Assembly (NCBI RefSeq): GCF_003253485.1
Contig: NZ_QKTX01000005.1
Location: forward strand, 124,001-188,000
DNA from: Algoriphagus aquaeductus
Lineage (GTDB): Bacteria; Bacteroidota; Bacteroidia; Cytophagales; Cyclobacteriaceae
Length of the DNA: 64,000 nucleotides
Direction: 5' to 3'
The notes beneath the pieces are model-generated. The model was not told the origin of the DNA. It did no database searches and was given only the letters and a program-made list of their open reading frames with translations. Positions 1-7,323 of the stretch are shown here, in pieces. Within the stretch, counting starts at the first letter, position 1; every line of letters begins with the position of its first letter. Position numbers and translations under genes: made by a program.

Positions 1-48
1 GTCAAAACAATTGCTTACTTCGATTCCATTTTAAGCGAATAATTTTCC

Positions 49-75
49 AAAAGACCGCCCATCCGCGGTCTTTTT
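49..75 (+). terminator. Rho-independent terminator at window start
   Basis: A 10-bp perfect stem AAAAGACCGC / GCGGTCTTTT with a 6-nt loop is followed by a T-run. It would end a plus-strand transcript entering from outside the window. The A-run on its left could also let it work on the other strand. Confidence 0.7.
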
Positions 76-144
76 GATTCCCGCAATTTTCACCATTTAC
101 CAAAAAGATCTTTCAAGTTCGCATCGAGTTTGCTTCATTGCTTT

Positions 145-873
145 ATGAAGAAATCCACCCTTCTGTTTGTTTCCACTTTCTGTGTTTTATTCAGTATTTA
201 CCTGGTGGTGGTAGTTTCACTTCAACCGGATCTGAAATACATCCTTATGGATGTCTACACAGAATTTTTTCAAAAGGAAATACAAAATGAAGGGATTGCT
301 CAGGAACCCGTTTCAGTGGAAACAGACCGTTCTTTTGATCCTACTGCATTGGTTTCTTATTCGGGAAGACTGAAAAAAGACACCTATGAGGAGCACCTGA
401 GCGCTGCCGAACTCAAGGGACTGAAGCTCATCCAAAATGACTATGAGCTATACTTGCGAGTCTCAGAAAAATCCTTGGTTGAGGCCTACTCAGGTAAAGG
501 CTACAAGGTGGATTCCCTGACCCATAGCTATCCTTATTTCACCCCGGAGACAAAAACAGTTTTGGAAGAACTTGGAAGAGCCTACGAATCCTTGGCTGGA
601 GAAGGAAATTTCTTCACGGTCTCTTCAGCGACCCGCACGGAAGAACAGCAAAAAGCCCTGAAGCGTAGAAACCGGAATGCCACCGACGGCAATAGTTCTC
701 ATTCCTTTGGAGTGTCTTTTGATATTTCCTACATCCGATTCAATGGAATCCGTGATTGGGATGTAAAAGCCCAAAAAAACCTCGAAACCGTCCTCAACCA
801 CTTCCAACAAACCGGAAAAATCTATGTCATCAAGGAGCGAAGACAAAGTTGCTACCATGTGACGGTGAGGTGA
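145..873 (+). CDS. DUF5715 / M15-like membrane-anchored peptidase-fold protein
   Basis: 242 residues starting at ATG 145; an in-frame TTG at 130 is less likely because the signal segment begins with MKKS. One N-terminal hydrophobic segment (about residues 5-26) is followed by a periplasmic domain. The C-terminal half carries SATRT (about 161-165), then S-H-S-F-G-V-S-F-D (H186, D193) and a terminal Y-H-V (H238). This is the His/Asp/His zinc-ligand spacing of VanY/M15 D-Ala-D-Ala peptidases and of DUF5715 proteins. Family knowledge suggests a peptidoglycan-related role; the substrate is unknown. It stands alone between two terminators. The fold assignment is fairly safe, the activity is inferred. 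Confidence 0.7.
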   Translation: MKKSTLLFVSTFCVLFSIYLVVVVSLQPDLKYILMDVYTEFFQKEIQNEGIAQEPVSVETDRSFDPTALVSYSGRLKKDTYEEHLSAAELKGLKLIQNDYELYLRVSEKSLVEAYSGKGYKVDSLTHSYPYFTPETKTVLEELGRAYESLAGEGNFFTVSSATRTEEQQKALKRRNRNATDGNSSHSFGVSFDISYIRFNGIRDWDVKAQKNLETVLNHFQQTGKIYVIKERRQSCYHVTVR

Positions 874-903
874 AAAACATAATTGAAACTAATCTATACT
901 AAC

Positions 904-933
904 CAAAAAGACCACCAAGAGGCGGTCTTTTTT
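904..933. terminator. Terminator between convergent genes
   Basis: The hairpin AAAAAGACCACC / GGCGGTCTTTTTT, with one mismatch and an AAGA loop, is followed by a long T-run. It lies between the plus-strand DUF5715 gene and the minus-strand arginine decarboxylase gene, so it may serve both. Confidence 0.7.
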
Positions 934-1001
934 ATTTTTTTTGGATGACAGGCAGTACCTATTTGGTCTCTTCGGTCTTCCGTCTCCTATCTTCCCACAT
1001 C

Positions 1002-2390
1002 TCAGTATCCCAAAGTCTTTAGCATACTTTCCTCGGTCTGATCTTTGGCAAATAGCCAATGCTTGATCTTACCGTTTTCGTCCCGGTCGATCAAGACGTG
1101 CTTAGGTGCAGGAATCAGGCAATGCTGAATTCCTCCATAGCCACCGAGCGATTCCTGATAGGCACCGGTATGGAAGAAACCGATGTATTGCTTTTTGCCT
1201 AGCTCGATCTTTGGCAGGTAGATATTGAATTGGTGGGCTTCGGAGTTGTAGTAATCCATGCTATCGCAGGTCAAGCCTCCCAGGGAAATGCCTTGATAGG
1301 TTTCGTCCCAGTTATTGACTGCGAGCATGATGTATTTTTGGTTGAGCCCCCAGCTGTCCGGGAGTTGGGTGATAAAGGACCCATCGATCATATACCAAAG
1401 TTCTTTATCATTTTGGAGCTTTTCGTCCAAAACGGAATACAGTACTGCTCCGCTTTCTCCTACGGTATAGCTACCAAACTCCGTAAAGATATTGGGCTCG
1501 GTGGTATTGTTTTTGGCGCACATCCACTTGATGTTTTTGACAATCTGATCGGCCATGTATTGGTAATCATAGTCAAAAAAGACGTTGGTCTTGATCGGCC
1601 AGCCTCCCCCGATATCCATGGTATCCAAGCTTGGAGCTACTTTTTTCAGATCCACATATTTTTGGATAAATCGAGTCAATTCAGACCAATAATAGGCTGT
1701 ATCCTTGATCCCCGAATTGATGAAAAAATGAAGCATTTTCAGACTAACCTGAGGATTGTCTTTGATTTTTTCTTCATACAGTCGAATGATGTCATTGTAT
1801 CGGACCCCCAACCGAGAGGTGTAGAATCCAAATTTGGGTTCCTCATCGGCAGCGATCCGAATCCCGACTTGAAAAGGTACTTTGACATGCTCGAGGTAGT
1901 AATCAATCTCGGTCAAATTGTCCAGAATCGGAATACAATTGACAAATCCATCATTGAGAAGCTCGGAAATGTATTCTTTATATTTTTCACGCTTAAATCC
2001 ATTACAAACAATATAGGTCTCCTTGGAAATTTTCCCTTTGGCATAAAGACTTCTCACCAAGGGAATATCAAAAGTCGAAGACGTTTCGATATGGATGTCA
2101 TTTTTCAAAGCCTCATCCAACACAAAGCTGAAATGAGAGGATTTGGTGCAGTAGCAATACGTGTATTTTCCCTGGTAATTATGCGTTTTCATCGCATTGC
2201 CAAAATACTGCTTGGCATTTTGGATGCTTTCGGAAATTTTAGGCAGATAGGTCAGCTTCAGCGGAGTACCGTAGGTTTCGATGATTTCCATCAGATTGAC
2301 CCCATTGAAAAAGAGCTCATTATTTTCTACATGAAACTCTTTGGTGGGAAAGTCAAACGTCTGCTGAATCAAGTCAATGTATCTGTTCAT
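1002..2390 (-). CDS. speA: Biosynthetic arginine decarboxylase (Bacteroidota type)
   Basis: 462 residues. PLP enzyme of the alanine-racemase/ODC-DAP decarboxylase fold; L-arginine to agmatine plus CO2 is the expected reaction. The Schiff-base lysine is K83 in Y-C-T-K-S-S-H. The glycine-rich phosphate-binding stretch D-I-G-G-G-W-P lies near residue 260, and a G-E-S-G turn follows near 310. It is shorter than the roughly 630-residue proteobacterial SpeA and matches the compact form common in Bacteroidota. It starts at ATG 2390 on the minus strand and is monocistronic. An arginase gene lies about 1 kb away on the opposite strand, so both arginine branches are close. The possibility of a related diamino-acid decarboxylase remains. 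Confidence 0.85.
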   Translation of the reverse strand: MNRYIDLIQQTFDFPTKEFHVENNELFFNGVNLMEIIETYGTPLKLTYLPKISESIQNAKQYFGNAMKTHNYQGKYTYCYCTKSSHFSFVLDEALKNDIHIETSSTFDIPLVRSLYAKGKISKETYIVCNGFKREKYKEYISELLNDGFVNCIPILDNLTEIDYYLEHVKVPFQVGIRIAADEEPKFGFYTSRLGVRYNDIIRLYEEKIKDNPQVSLKMLHFFINSGIKDTAYYWSELTRFIQKYVDLKKVAPSLDTMDIGGGWPIKTNVFFDYDYQYMADQIVKNIKWMCAKNNTTEPNIFTEFGSYTVGESGAVLYSVLDEKLQNDKELWYMIDGSFITQLPDSWGLNQKYIMLAVNNWDETYQGISLGGLTCDSMDYYNSEAHQFNIYLPKIELGKKQYIGFFHTGAYQESLGGYGGIQHCLIPAPKHVLIDRDENGKIKHWLFAKDQTEESMLKTLGY

Positions 2391-2566
2391 TTACCAAGGG
2401 GGTTAACTATGGGAATCAAGGGTGCAAAAATTGCGCTTTTATCGGGGGATATCAAATGCATGGGAGAAAACTTCATCTTCAGGAGAAGATTTGTTAGCAC
2501 CTACACTCTTGGATAAAACATTTGTGATTACCACCCGCCAAATTCTCTTTGTTTAATGGGTCGGAT

Positions 2567-2599
2567 GCTTCGACTGTACTCAGCACAGGCGACTGAAGG
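2567..2599. repeat. Dispersed REP-like repeat (CTTCGACT...CTCAGCAC)
   Basis: The stretch reads GCTTCGACTGTACTCAGC followed by ACAGGCGACTGAAGG. CTTCGACTnnnCTCAG is the core of a small repeat family found scattered in many bacterial genomes. A related copy, CCCTGAGCATGTCGAAGGG, sits inside the RNase P RNA gene at 11335-11353. Membership is judged by eye. Confidence 0.5.
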
Positions 2600-2794
2600 A
2601 TTCCTGATTTCTGCCTTTTTGAGAAATTTCTCAAGCTAGCTAAGTCTACCGGTATGAAATCGCATATACAGTATAACATAATTGAAATTAGATGTTCACC
2701 CACAGCGATGAACCTGTAAAAGACCTGTCAGGCTTCATCTCATTGTGTGGTTTTATATCGGAGACTTTCAGAAAAAAAACAGTCCCCCAAAAAA

Positions 2795-2831
2795 GAAAAA
2801 GGACAAATCCGCAAAAGACCTGTCCTTTTTC
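2795..2831. terminator. Terminator downstream of the 147-residue gene
   Basis: An 11-bp perfect stem GAAAAAGGACA (2795-2805) / TGTCCTTTTTC (2821-2831) lies just past the stop of the minus-strand gene at 2850. The A-run at its left reads as a T-run on the minus strand, so it fits that gene. Confidence 0.7.
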
Positions 2832-2849
2832 CAATAAGCTCACCATCGG

Positions 2850-3293
2850 TTAATCCCAATTCACCCGGTGCAGTGCGGTTTGAAGCAAAGCCTGCTCGGC
2901 TTGATATTTTCTGTTGTTTTGAATGACTTTTTCTAGAATCTGCTTGAATCGAACTTCATTCTTTAGCATGTCGATCACTTTGCCAAAAAACTTATCCACC
3001 TCTTGGGCTTCTGTATGAGCATAGGTAAAGAAAACCTGAGCACGGGTAAAATCATAGATTAAACTCAGTGAGGAGGGCTTTCCCAGCAGAATCAGTCCGC
3101 GGAAAAGCGGTAATAGCTTTTCAAATCCATTCTCAAACCGGCACATGCCCTGCATCTTGTTGGCAATCGGCTGAGAAGAAATTTTGAGTATGTCTTGTTG
3201 GCCAAAATGAAAATTTACTGACTCCGGTGAAGTAGAAACGGTCCAAGAGGTAGTGGAATTTTCTGAACTGTTGATTTGCACGGCTACGCTCAT
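2850..3293 (-). CDS. Hypothetical protein, 147 residues
   Basis: I do not recognise a family. The protein has no signal peptide and no membrane segment. The N-terminal third is rich in Ser/Thr/Asn, and the C-terminal 60 residues are charged and helix-prone (K-V-I-D-M-L-K-N-E and Q-N-N-R-K-Y-Q-A-E-Q-A). It contains a hydrophobic G-L-I-L-L-G-K-P-S-S stretch near residue 70. It is divergent from the arginase gene and has its own terminator, which supports its being a real gene. Probably cytoplasmic. Confidence 0.6.
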   Translation of the reverse strand: MSVAVQINSSENSTTSWTVSTSPESVNFHFGQQDILKISSQPIANKMQGMCRFENGFEKLLPLFRGLILLGKPSSLSLIYDFTRAQVFFTYAHTEAQEVDKFFGKVIDMLKNEVRFKQILEKVIQNNRKYQAEQALLQTALHRVNWD

Positions 3294-3432
3294 TTGAAAT
3301 GCTGTTTAATGGAAACTGCTTCAAAAATAAGCTGATAAAATTTATAAACCTATTTTCCCTATAAATTTTGTAGACTAAAAAAGGAAAAAAAATTTCAAAT
3401 CATGGCCAAGGCGGAAAATTGGGCTATTTGAG

Positions 3433-3440
3433 TAGTTTTG
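3433..3440 (+). promoter_or_regulatory. Candidate Bacteroidota -7 box for arginase gene
   Basis: TAGTTTTG matches the TAnnTTTG -7 consensus and lies 42 bp before the arginase start codon. The -33 element is not clear, because the nearest TTG is too close. Prediction only. Confidence 0.4.
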
Positions 3441-3482
3441 CCCTCAACTTTTGAAAAGCCAACACCCAAATTTTAACCTGAG

Positions 3483-4433
3483 ATGAGAAAAATAAAACTA
3501 GTAGAAGTACGCTCGGAAATTGCGGCAGGAACCAGAGGTGCAAGTTTGGGAGTGGATGCACTCAAAATTGCAAGCTTGGATAAGAAGTCTAATTTTTTCA
3601 CTCAGTTTGATCCGATCAACGTTCCCGATGCCAACAATTTTCTATGGAAAGGAAATAAGCATCCTCATGCAAAGTACATCGATGGCGTATATCAAGTTTT
3701 GAAAAACGTCTACTCCACCATCGAGTCGCTTCGATTAGAGAAGAAATTCCCTATCGTGTTGGCTGGAGATCACAGCACCGCAGCCGGCACCATCATGGGG
3801 ATCAAAGCGGCCCATCCCGAAAAGCGTCTTGGCGTGATCTGGATCGATGCTCATGCCGATCTGCATACGCCCTATACCACACCATCGGGGAATATGCACG
3901 GGATGCCATTGGCCATGGTAGCCCAACTGGATAATTTAGAATGCAAAGTCAATCAACCTCTTGCAGAAACCCTTTCCTATTGGGAAAAAATCAAAAAAAT
4001 AGGAGGCGATTCGCCTAAAATTGATCCACGAGACGTGGTGTTTATCTCCGTACGTGACACCGAAGAACCGGAAGATTTTTTGATCAAAAAATATGGAATC
4101 AAGAATTTCAGCACGGCTGAGGTCCGGCAATTGGGAATCTCAAAAGTTGCTCAAGAAGCCCTTCAAACTTTAAAGGACTGCGATCAGCTCTACATATCAT
4201 TTGATGTAGACAGTCTGGACAGTTCTATTTCAGTCGGTACAGGTACGCCTGTGCCCAATGGTCTCACGGTAGAAGAAGCCATCCAACTCAATGCGGAGTT
4301 GATCAAAGACAAGCGGGTTTGCTGCTGGGAAATCGTGGAAGTGAATCCCACGCTCGACACCGAAAACACGATGGCCGAAATCGCTTTTGATGTCTTGGAA
4401 ATCACTACTAAGTCGCTGGTAGACAACTTTTAG
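3483..4433 (+). CDS. Arginase family ureohydrolase
   Basis: 316 residues. Manganese ligands of the ureohydrolase fold are visible: H97 in A-G-D-H-S, D122/H124/D126 in D-A-H-A-D, and D241/D243 in S-F-D-V-D-S-L-D. S-G-N-M-H-G-M-P (135-142) and E286 (E-V-N-P) are arginase-type substrate-binding signatures; agmatinases usually differ at the first. The expected reaction is L-arginine to L-ornithine plus urea. The first glycine of the usual G-G-D-H is Ala here. The divergent neighbour across a small unknown gene is arginine decarboxylase, which makes agmatinase a formal alternative. The motif favours arginase. Confidence 0.75.
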   Translation: MRKIKLVEVRSEIAAGTRGASLGVDALKIASLDKKSNFFTQFDPINVPDANNFLWKGNKHPHAKYIDGVYQVLKNVYSTIESLRLEKKFPIVLAGDHSTAAGTIMGIKAAHPEKRLGVIWIDAHADLHTPYTTPSGNMHGMPLAMVAQLDNLECKVNQPLAETLSYWEKIKKIGGDSPKIDPRDVVFISVRDTEEPEDFLIKKYGIKNFSTAEVRQLGISKVAQEALQTLKDCDQLYISFDVDSLDSSISVGTGTPVPNGLTVEEAIQLNAELIKDKRVCCWEIVEVNPTLDTENTMAEIAFDVLEITTKSLVDNF

Positions 4434-4436
4434 TCT

Positions 4437-4470
4437 AGCCACAAAGAACACCAAGAAACACAAAGAGATG
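4437..4470 (+). repeat. Left arm of inverted CACAAAG repeat flanking the GxxExxY gene
   Basis: A 34-nt stretch begins AGCCACAAAGAACACCAAG and ends with ACACAAAGAGATG. It aligns with the reverse complement of 4882-4915, with 25 of the first 31 positions identical. It ends on the start codon of the GxxExxY gene. Confidence 0.65.
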
Positions 4471-4878
4471 ATAACCTTTAGCCATTTAAGTGAAAATGAA
4501 CTGAGTAATATTGTGCTTGGAATTGCGATAGACGTTCATTCTCAGCTTGGACCTGGCCTTTTGGAAAATGTTTATAAGCAAGTTTTGTTTCACAAGCTTA
4601 CGAAGGCGGGTCTTTTTGTTGAAATGGAAAAAAATATGCCCATTCAAGTGGATGATTTGATACTAGATCTGGGTTACAAAATCGATCTATTGATAGAAAA
4701 CAAACTTGTTTTGGAGCCGAAATCAGTCAAAGAAATATCCAATGTGCATGTTGCTTAAGTAATTAACTATCTGAAACTGGGCAAATTTAAATTAGGATTA
4801 ATCATAAATTTCAATGTGTATCAATTAAGATCAGGAATCAAAAGGGTCATTTTAACGGAAGGCCCCAGGTCCTTTTGA
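4468..4878 (+). pseudogene. GxxExxY family PD-(D/E)XK-fold protein, interrupted by one in-frame stop
   Basis: The first 96 codons match the GxxExxY family: G-P-G-L-L-E-N-V-Y gives the name motif, and D73 with E83-P-K85 fits the PD-(D/E)XK nuclease-fold core. A TAA at 4756-4758 stops translation where relatives usually read Q, in V-A-Q-x-x-x-Y-L-K-L. The same frame then continues with Y-L-K-L-G-K-F-K-L-G-L-I-I-N-F-N-V and G-I-K-R-V-I, the usual family C terminus, up to TGA at 4876. One CAA/CAG-to-TAA change therefore explains the break, and the repaired length would be 136 residues. The gene is flanked by inverted repeat arms. The function of the family is not established. Confidence 0.8.
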
Positions 4879-4901
4879 TTGATTTTCTTTGTGTACCTTC
4901 G
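4874..4901 (+). promoter_or_regulatory. Candidate promoter for argS inside the right repeat arm
   Basis: TTTG at 4874-4877 and TACCTTCG at 4894-4901 resemble Bacteroidota -33/-7 elements with a 16-nt spacer, slightly short. The start codon of argS follows at 4930. The -7 element falls within the repeat arm. Confidence 0.35.
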
Positions 4902-4915
4902 CGTTCTTTGCGGTT
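4882..4915 (-). repeat. Right arm of inverted CACAAAG repeat
   Basis: Read on the minus strand it begins AACCGCAAAGAACGCGAAGG and continues ACACAAAG. It is the inverted partner of 4437-4470, and the two enclose the GxxExxY pseudogene. ACCGCAAAGAACGC recurs exactly at 36763-36776. Confidence 0.65.
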
Positions 4916-4929
4916 AATATTTCAGTAAA

Positions 4930-6720
4930 ATGAACTTTCAAGAATCCATCATTCAAGGCATACAGTTAGCCTTTCAGAATATATTCAACCATGATCTTCC
5001 TTTAGAGCAGATCAGTCTTGCTCCTACCAAAAAGGAATTTGAGGGCAGTTATACTTTCGTGGTCTTCCCTTTTCTCAAAATCTCCCAAACGACTCCGGAA
5101 AATACCGGAAATCTTATTGGCGAGTACCTGAAGGCCAATGTTCCTGCTGTCCGGGATTTCAATGTGGTCAAAGGTTTCTTGAACTTGGTCCTCAACGAAC
5201 GGGTGTGGCTGGATCTCTTCCAAAAAATCTACAGCAATCATTCTCTAGGCCAACTCCCCTCCAATGGCCAAAAGGTCATGGTGGAGTACTCCTCTCCCAA
5301 TACCAATAAGCCGCTTCACCTCGGGCATCTTCGAAATAACTTCCTGGGTTATTCTGTGGCCGAAATCCTCAAAGCCAACGGCTACGAAGTCATCAAAGCC
5401 AACCTGGTCAACGATCGGGGTATCCACATCTGCAAATCCATGGTGGCTTATCAGCACTTTGGCAATGGAGAAACCCCCGAAAGCTCCGGATTGAAAGGCG
5501 ATCACTTGGCGGGGAAGTATTATGTCAAGTTTGATATCGAATACAAAAATCAGATCAAAGAGCTGATCTCCCGGGGTCAATCTGAAGAGGAAGCCAAGAA
5601 AAATGCACCAATTCTCCTGGAAGCCCAGGAAATGCTCCGAAAGTGGGAAGCAGGAGACGAGGCGGTGGTTTCTCTTTGGAAGCAGATGAATAGTTGGGTA
5701 TATGCGGGATTTGATGCCACATATCGAAAAATGGGAGTCAACTTTGACAAATTTTACTACGAGTCAGACACTTACCTGCTCGGAAAAGATATTGTTGAAG
5801 AAGGCCTCGCAAAAGAAGTCTTTTTCAAAAAAGAAAACGGATCCGTATGGGTGGACCTGACGGATGAAGGATTGGATGAAAAACTGGTTCTCAGAGGAGA
5901 TGGCACTTCCGTATACATCACCCAAGATATGGGAACAGCCGATCTGAAATACAAGGATTTCCAGATTGACAAATCCGTATATGTAGTTGGAAATGAACAG
6001 GATTACCACTTTGATGTCCTGTTTAAGATCATGCGAAAATTGGGCCGTTCTTACGGTCCGGGCTTGTACCATCTTTCTTATGGTATGGTGGATTTGCCTA
6101 CCGGAAAAATGAAATCCCGCGAAGGGACAGTCGTCGATGCAGATGACTTGATTCAGGAAATGATCGAAACGGCCGAGCATCACACCAAAGAACTTGGGAA
6201 AATCGAAGGCTTTACCGAGGAACAGGCCAAAGAACTATATGAAATCCTGGGACTGGGTGCTTTGAAATATTTCTTGCTCAAAGTAGATCCCAAAAAGCGG
6301 ATGCTTTTCAATCCTCAGGAATCCATCGAATTTCAGGGATATACCGGCCCGTTTGTACAGTATTCTCACGCACGAATCGCTGCAATTTTGAGGAAAGCGG
6401 ATCAAATCGGCGTGGATTACCAAACCCATGATTTTTCGGGTGTAGGTGAATTGGCAGATTCAGAAGCAGCTTTGATTCAGATTTTGAATGATTTTGAGCG
6501 GAAAATCAAAATGGCTGCTGAGGAATATTCTCCTTCCATTCTTGCCCAATACCTGTTTGACTTGGCCAAGGAATACAACCGCTTTTATGCAGATCTTCCT
6601 ATATTTCATGAAAAAGATCAAGCGATTCAATCTTTCCGAGTAGCACTTTCTGCACTTACAGCCAAAACAATCAAAAAAGGGATGAGTTTGCTAGGCATAC
6701 AAGTCCCTGAACGAATGTAA
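4930..6720 (+). CDS. argS: Arginyl-tRNA synthetase
   Basis: 596 residues, normal for the class I enzyme, which charges tRNA-Arg with arginine using ATP in the cytoplasm. An N-terminal additional domain (about 1-105) precedes the catalytic domain. The HIGH signature is H-L-G-H-L-R-N (130-136). The KMSK-like loop is K-M-K-S-R-E-G near 393. The DALR anticodon-binding domain starts near V-Q-Y-S-H-A-R-I (about 475) and runs to the end. ATG 4930 follows the repeat-bearing gap. The glutathione peroxidase gene begins 2 nt after its stop, so the two are probably cotranscribed. Confidence 0.97.
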   Translation: MNFQESIIQGIQLAFQNIFNHDLPLEQISLAPTKKEFEGSYTFVVFPFLKISQTTPENTGNLIGEYLKANVPAVRDFNVVKGFLNLVLNERVWLDLFQKIYSNHSLGQLPSNGQKVMVEYSSPNTNKPLHLGHLRNNFLGYSVAEILKANGYEVIKANLVNDRGIHICKSMVAYQHFGNGETPESSGLKGDHLAGKYYVKFDIEYKNQIKELISRGQSEEEAKKNAPILLEAQEMLRKWEAGDEAVVSLWKQMNSWVYAGFDATYRKMGVNFDKFYYESDTYLLGKDIVEEGLAKEVFFKKENGSVWVDLTDEGLDEKLVLRGDGTSVYITQDMGTADLKYKDFQIDKSVYVVGNEQDYHFDVLFKIMRKLGRSYGPGLYHLSYGMVDLPTGKMKSREGTVVDADDLIQEMIETAEHHTKELGKIEGFTEEQAKELYEILGLGALKYFLLKVDPKKRMLFNPQESIEFQGYTGPFVQYSHARIAAILRKADQIGVDYQTHDFSGVGELADSEAALIQILNDFERKIKMAAEEYSPSILAQYLFDLAKEYNRFYADLPIFHEKDQAIQSFRVALSALTAKTIKKGMSLLGIQVPERM

Positions 6721-6722
6721 CC

Positions 6723-7307
6723 ATGAAAACCATCCTAATTACCCTCAGCATTATCCTTTTTGCCTGTGGCAAAACCCTGGAGCGTCCAAGTGAGACATCC
6801 AGTTTTCACCCTTCCTATGACCATACTATGGAAAGTTCTTTTTACGATTTCAAAATGAAAGACATCAACGGGCAGGAAGTTGATTTTTCCTCATTTAAAG
6901 GAAAAAAACTCCTGATCGTCAACGTAGCCTCCAAGTGCGGCTACACCAAGCAGTATGCACAGCTTCAGGAGCTTTATGCCAATCACAGCGATAAAATTGT
7001 GGTATTGGGATTTCCTGCCAATAACTTCGGAGGACAGGAACCGGGTTCCAATGAAGAAATTAAGGAGTTTTGCTCTACCGAGTACGGTGTGACTTTTCCA
7101 ATGTTTGAAAAAGTATCGGTAAAAGGCTTTGACAAGCATCCGCTGTACAGATGGCTATCAGACGCCAAGCAAAACGGGTGGAACAATGAAGAACCAAGCT
7201 GGAACTTCTGCAAGTATTTCATCAACGAAAAAGGTGAATTGGTAAAGTTCTTCCCCTCCTCTGTGACTCCGCTTGACGAGCAGATTTTGAAACTTATCGA
7301 AGCCTGA
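6723..7307 (+). CDS. Glutathione peroxidase-like lipoprotein
   Basis: 194 residues. A lipoprotein signal (I-L-F-A-C, lipidated C15) precedes the thioredoxin-fold peroxidase domain, so the protein is probably periplasmic or membrane-bound rather than cytosolic. The peroxidatic residue is C72 in V-A-S-K-C-G-Y-T, a cysteine and not selenocysteine. G-F-P-A-N-N-F-G-G-Q-E-P supplies the conserved Gln, and W-N-F-C-K-Y-F supplies the Trp/Asn of the catalytic tetrad. Bacterial relatives usually use thioredoxin to reduce hydroperoxides. It follows argS by 2 nt and precedes menA by 16 nt. Confidence 0.9.
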   Translation: MKTILITLSIILFACGKTLERPSETSSFHPSYDHTMESSFYDFKMKDINGQEVDFSSFKGKKLLIVNVASKCGYTKQYAQLQELYANHSDKIVVLGFPANNFGGQEPGSNEEIKEFCSTEYGVTFPMFEKVSVKGFDKHPLYRWLSDAKQNGWNNEEPSWNFCKYFINEKGELVKFFPSSVTPLDEQILKLIEA

Positions 7308-7323
7308 TCTGATAAAAACTGCA

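Larger units (their letters stand above)
2391..2849. other. Intergenic region with REP-like repeat and terminator
   Basis: This 459-bp gap lies between the start of the arginine decarboxylase gene and the end of a minus-strand unknown gene. It contains a REP-like repeat near 2567-2599 and a terminator hairpin at 2795-2831. I see no convincing gene; the open frame on the minus strand at 2494-2703 reads through the repeat and has no family resemblance. Confidence 0.6.

Noticed and set aside
1230-2516. A 428-residue open frame antisense to arginine decarboxylase
   Set aside because: It lies wholly opposite a well-supported gene, reads as low-information hydrophobic text and has no family signature.
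2494-2703. A 69-residue minus-strand frame
   Set aside because: It is built from the REP-like repeat (S-P-V-L-S-T-V-E-A-S is a repeat translation) and has no homology I recognise.
4930-6720. tRNA-like sequence near argS
   Set aside because: No cloverleaf with a T-loop GTTCRAnnC and matching acceptor stem was found there or elsewhere in the window.
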